Assembly: GCA_035628035.1 (NCBI GenBank) | Contig: DASPKS010000264.1 | Location: forward strand, 1 to 6,252 | Source: DASPKS01 sp035628035 | GTDB lineage: Bacteria > Bacteroidota > Rhodothermia > Rhodothermales > Rubricoccaceae | Direction of reading: 5' to 3' | Length of the DNA stretch: 6,252 bases | Shown: positions 5,939 to 6,252 of the stretch, one piece after another | Layout of the letters: each line of letters starts with the position of its first letter | How positions within the stretch are numbered: position 1 is the stretch's first letter | Position numbers and translations under genes: made by a program | The notes under the pieces: generated by a model | What the model saw: the letters and a program-made list of their open reading frames with translations, nothing else | Database searches by the model: none | What the model was told of the DNA's origin: nothing

Positions 5939-6252
5939 GTGGCCCTGGCTGACCGAATCGAAACCGCACGCCGCTTGCTGCGCGATGGCCGGCTCGCCAA
6001 CGAGCTGTCCGTAAGTACGGGGGTGGTTCTCCCGCTCCTCCATGAGCTTGGATGGGATACCTACGATCCTTCCACCGTTGCACCTGAGTACCGCGTAGGG
6101 GGACGCCGTGTTGATTTCGCCCTGCTCAGTCATGGCCGGCCACAGGTGTTCATTGAGGTGAAGCAGCCCGGACACGGCGTAGGCGCTGACAGACAGTTGT
6201 TCGAGTACGCCTTCCATGAGGGCGTCCCACTAGCTGTTCTCACCGATGGGGC
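5939..6252 (+). CDS. HsdR N-terminal-like PD-(D/E)XK nuclease domain protein, partial (3' end outside window)
   Basis: The open frame runs off the window edge after 104 codons. The N-terminus matches the HSDR_N nuclease domain found in type I restriction subunits and in stand-alone proteins. It has an acidic first helix (N21-E22), then VSTGVVLPLLHELGW, PEYRVGGRRVDFAL with D59, and VFIEVKQ with E73 and K75. Q86-L-F-E-Y90 fits the QxxxY motif that follows the core. The D59 to E73 spacing of 14 equals that recalled for the EcoR124I active site (D151, E165, K167). It should be a Mg-dependent DNA nuclease domain; whether a helicase follows (true HsdR) or the protein is a short stand-alone nuclease cannot be seen. 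GTG at 5939 is the first possible start, six bases past an in-frame stop. About 36 of 104 codons end in A or T, unlike the neighbours, which suggests horizontal acquisition. Confidence 0.85.
   Translation, partial: MALADRIETARRLLRDGRLANELSVSTGVVLPLLHELGWDTYDPSTVAPEYRVGGRRVDFALLSHGRPQVFIEVKQPGHGVGADRQLFEYAFHEGVPLAVLTDG

Noticed and set aside
5915..6217. Minus-strand open frame of 100 codons overlapping the nuclease gene
   Set aside because: It is antisense to the HSDR_N-like domain, which has active-site motifs on the plus strand; the minus translation shows no recognisable family.

Overview
The window is very GC-rich, with coding third positions almost entirely G or C. Most starts lack a Shine-Dalgarno sequence, and the gene content suggests a high-GC Bacteroidota-like bacterium of the Rhodothermia type (Rubricoccaceae or Salinibacter relatives). 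This placement is an inference from composition and family content; a Deinococcus-Thermus, Gemmatimonadota or other high-GC host is not excluded. No rRNA, tRNA, CRISPR array or insertion sequence was seen.

Layout. Positions 6-1485 (minus strand) hold two adjacent genes whose proteins both end in lysine/glycine/alanine repeats resembling histone H1-like tails. The downstream one (6-548) is almost wholly Gly/Ser/Lys. The upstream one (655-1485) joins a helical, ferritin-like domain of about 190 residues to such a tail. Further upstream on the same strand, positions 1575-4234 hold a pair of M16-family metallopeptidase subunits that overlap by four bases. The first-translated subunit has the HxxEH zinc site. 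The second lacks it but carries the Arg/Tyr substrate-binding pair, so together they look like one heterodimeric protease.

A divergent intergenic region of about 140 bases then leads to plus-strand genes: a diacylglycerol-kinase-family lipid kinase (4377-5303), a short hairpin, and a YfiT/DinB-family thiol transferase-like protein (5339-5878). After a 60-base gap, a gene cut by the window edge begins at 5939. It encodes a PD-(D/E)XK nuclease domain like the HsdR N-terminus, and its codon use differs sharply from everything before it: about 35% of codons end in A or T, against about 2% in the lipid kinase. This looks like the edge of an acquired, possibly defence-related, segment.

The most noteworthy points are the paired H1-like tails, especially the ferritin-like fusion that may be a Dps analogue, and the abrupt compositional boundary at about 5880-5940. 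The M16 pair, lipid kinase and YfiT-like gene look like ordinary chromosomal genes.
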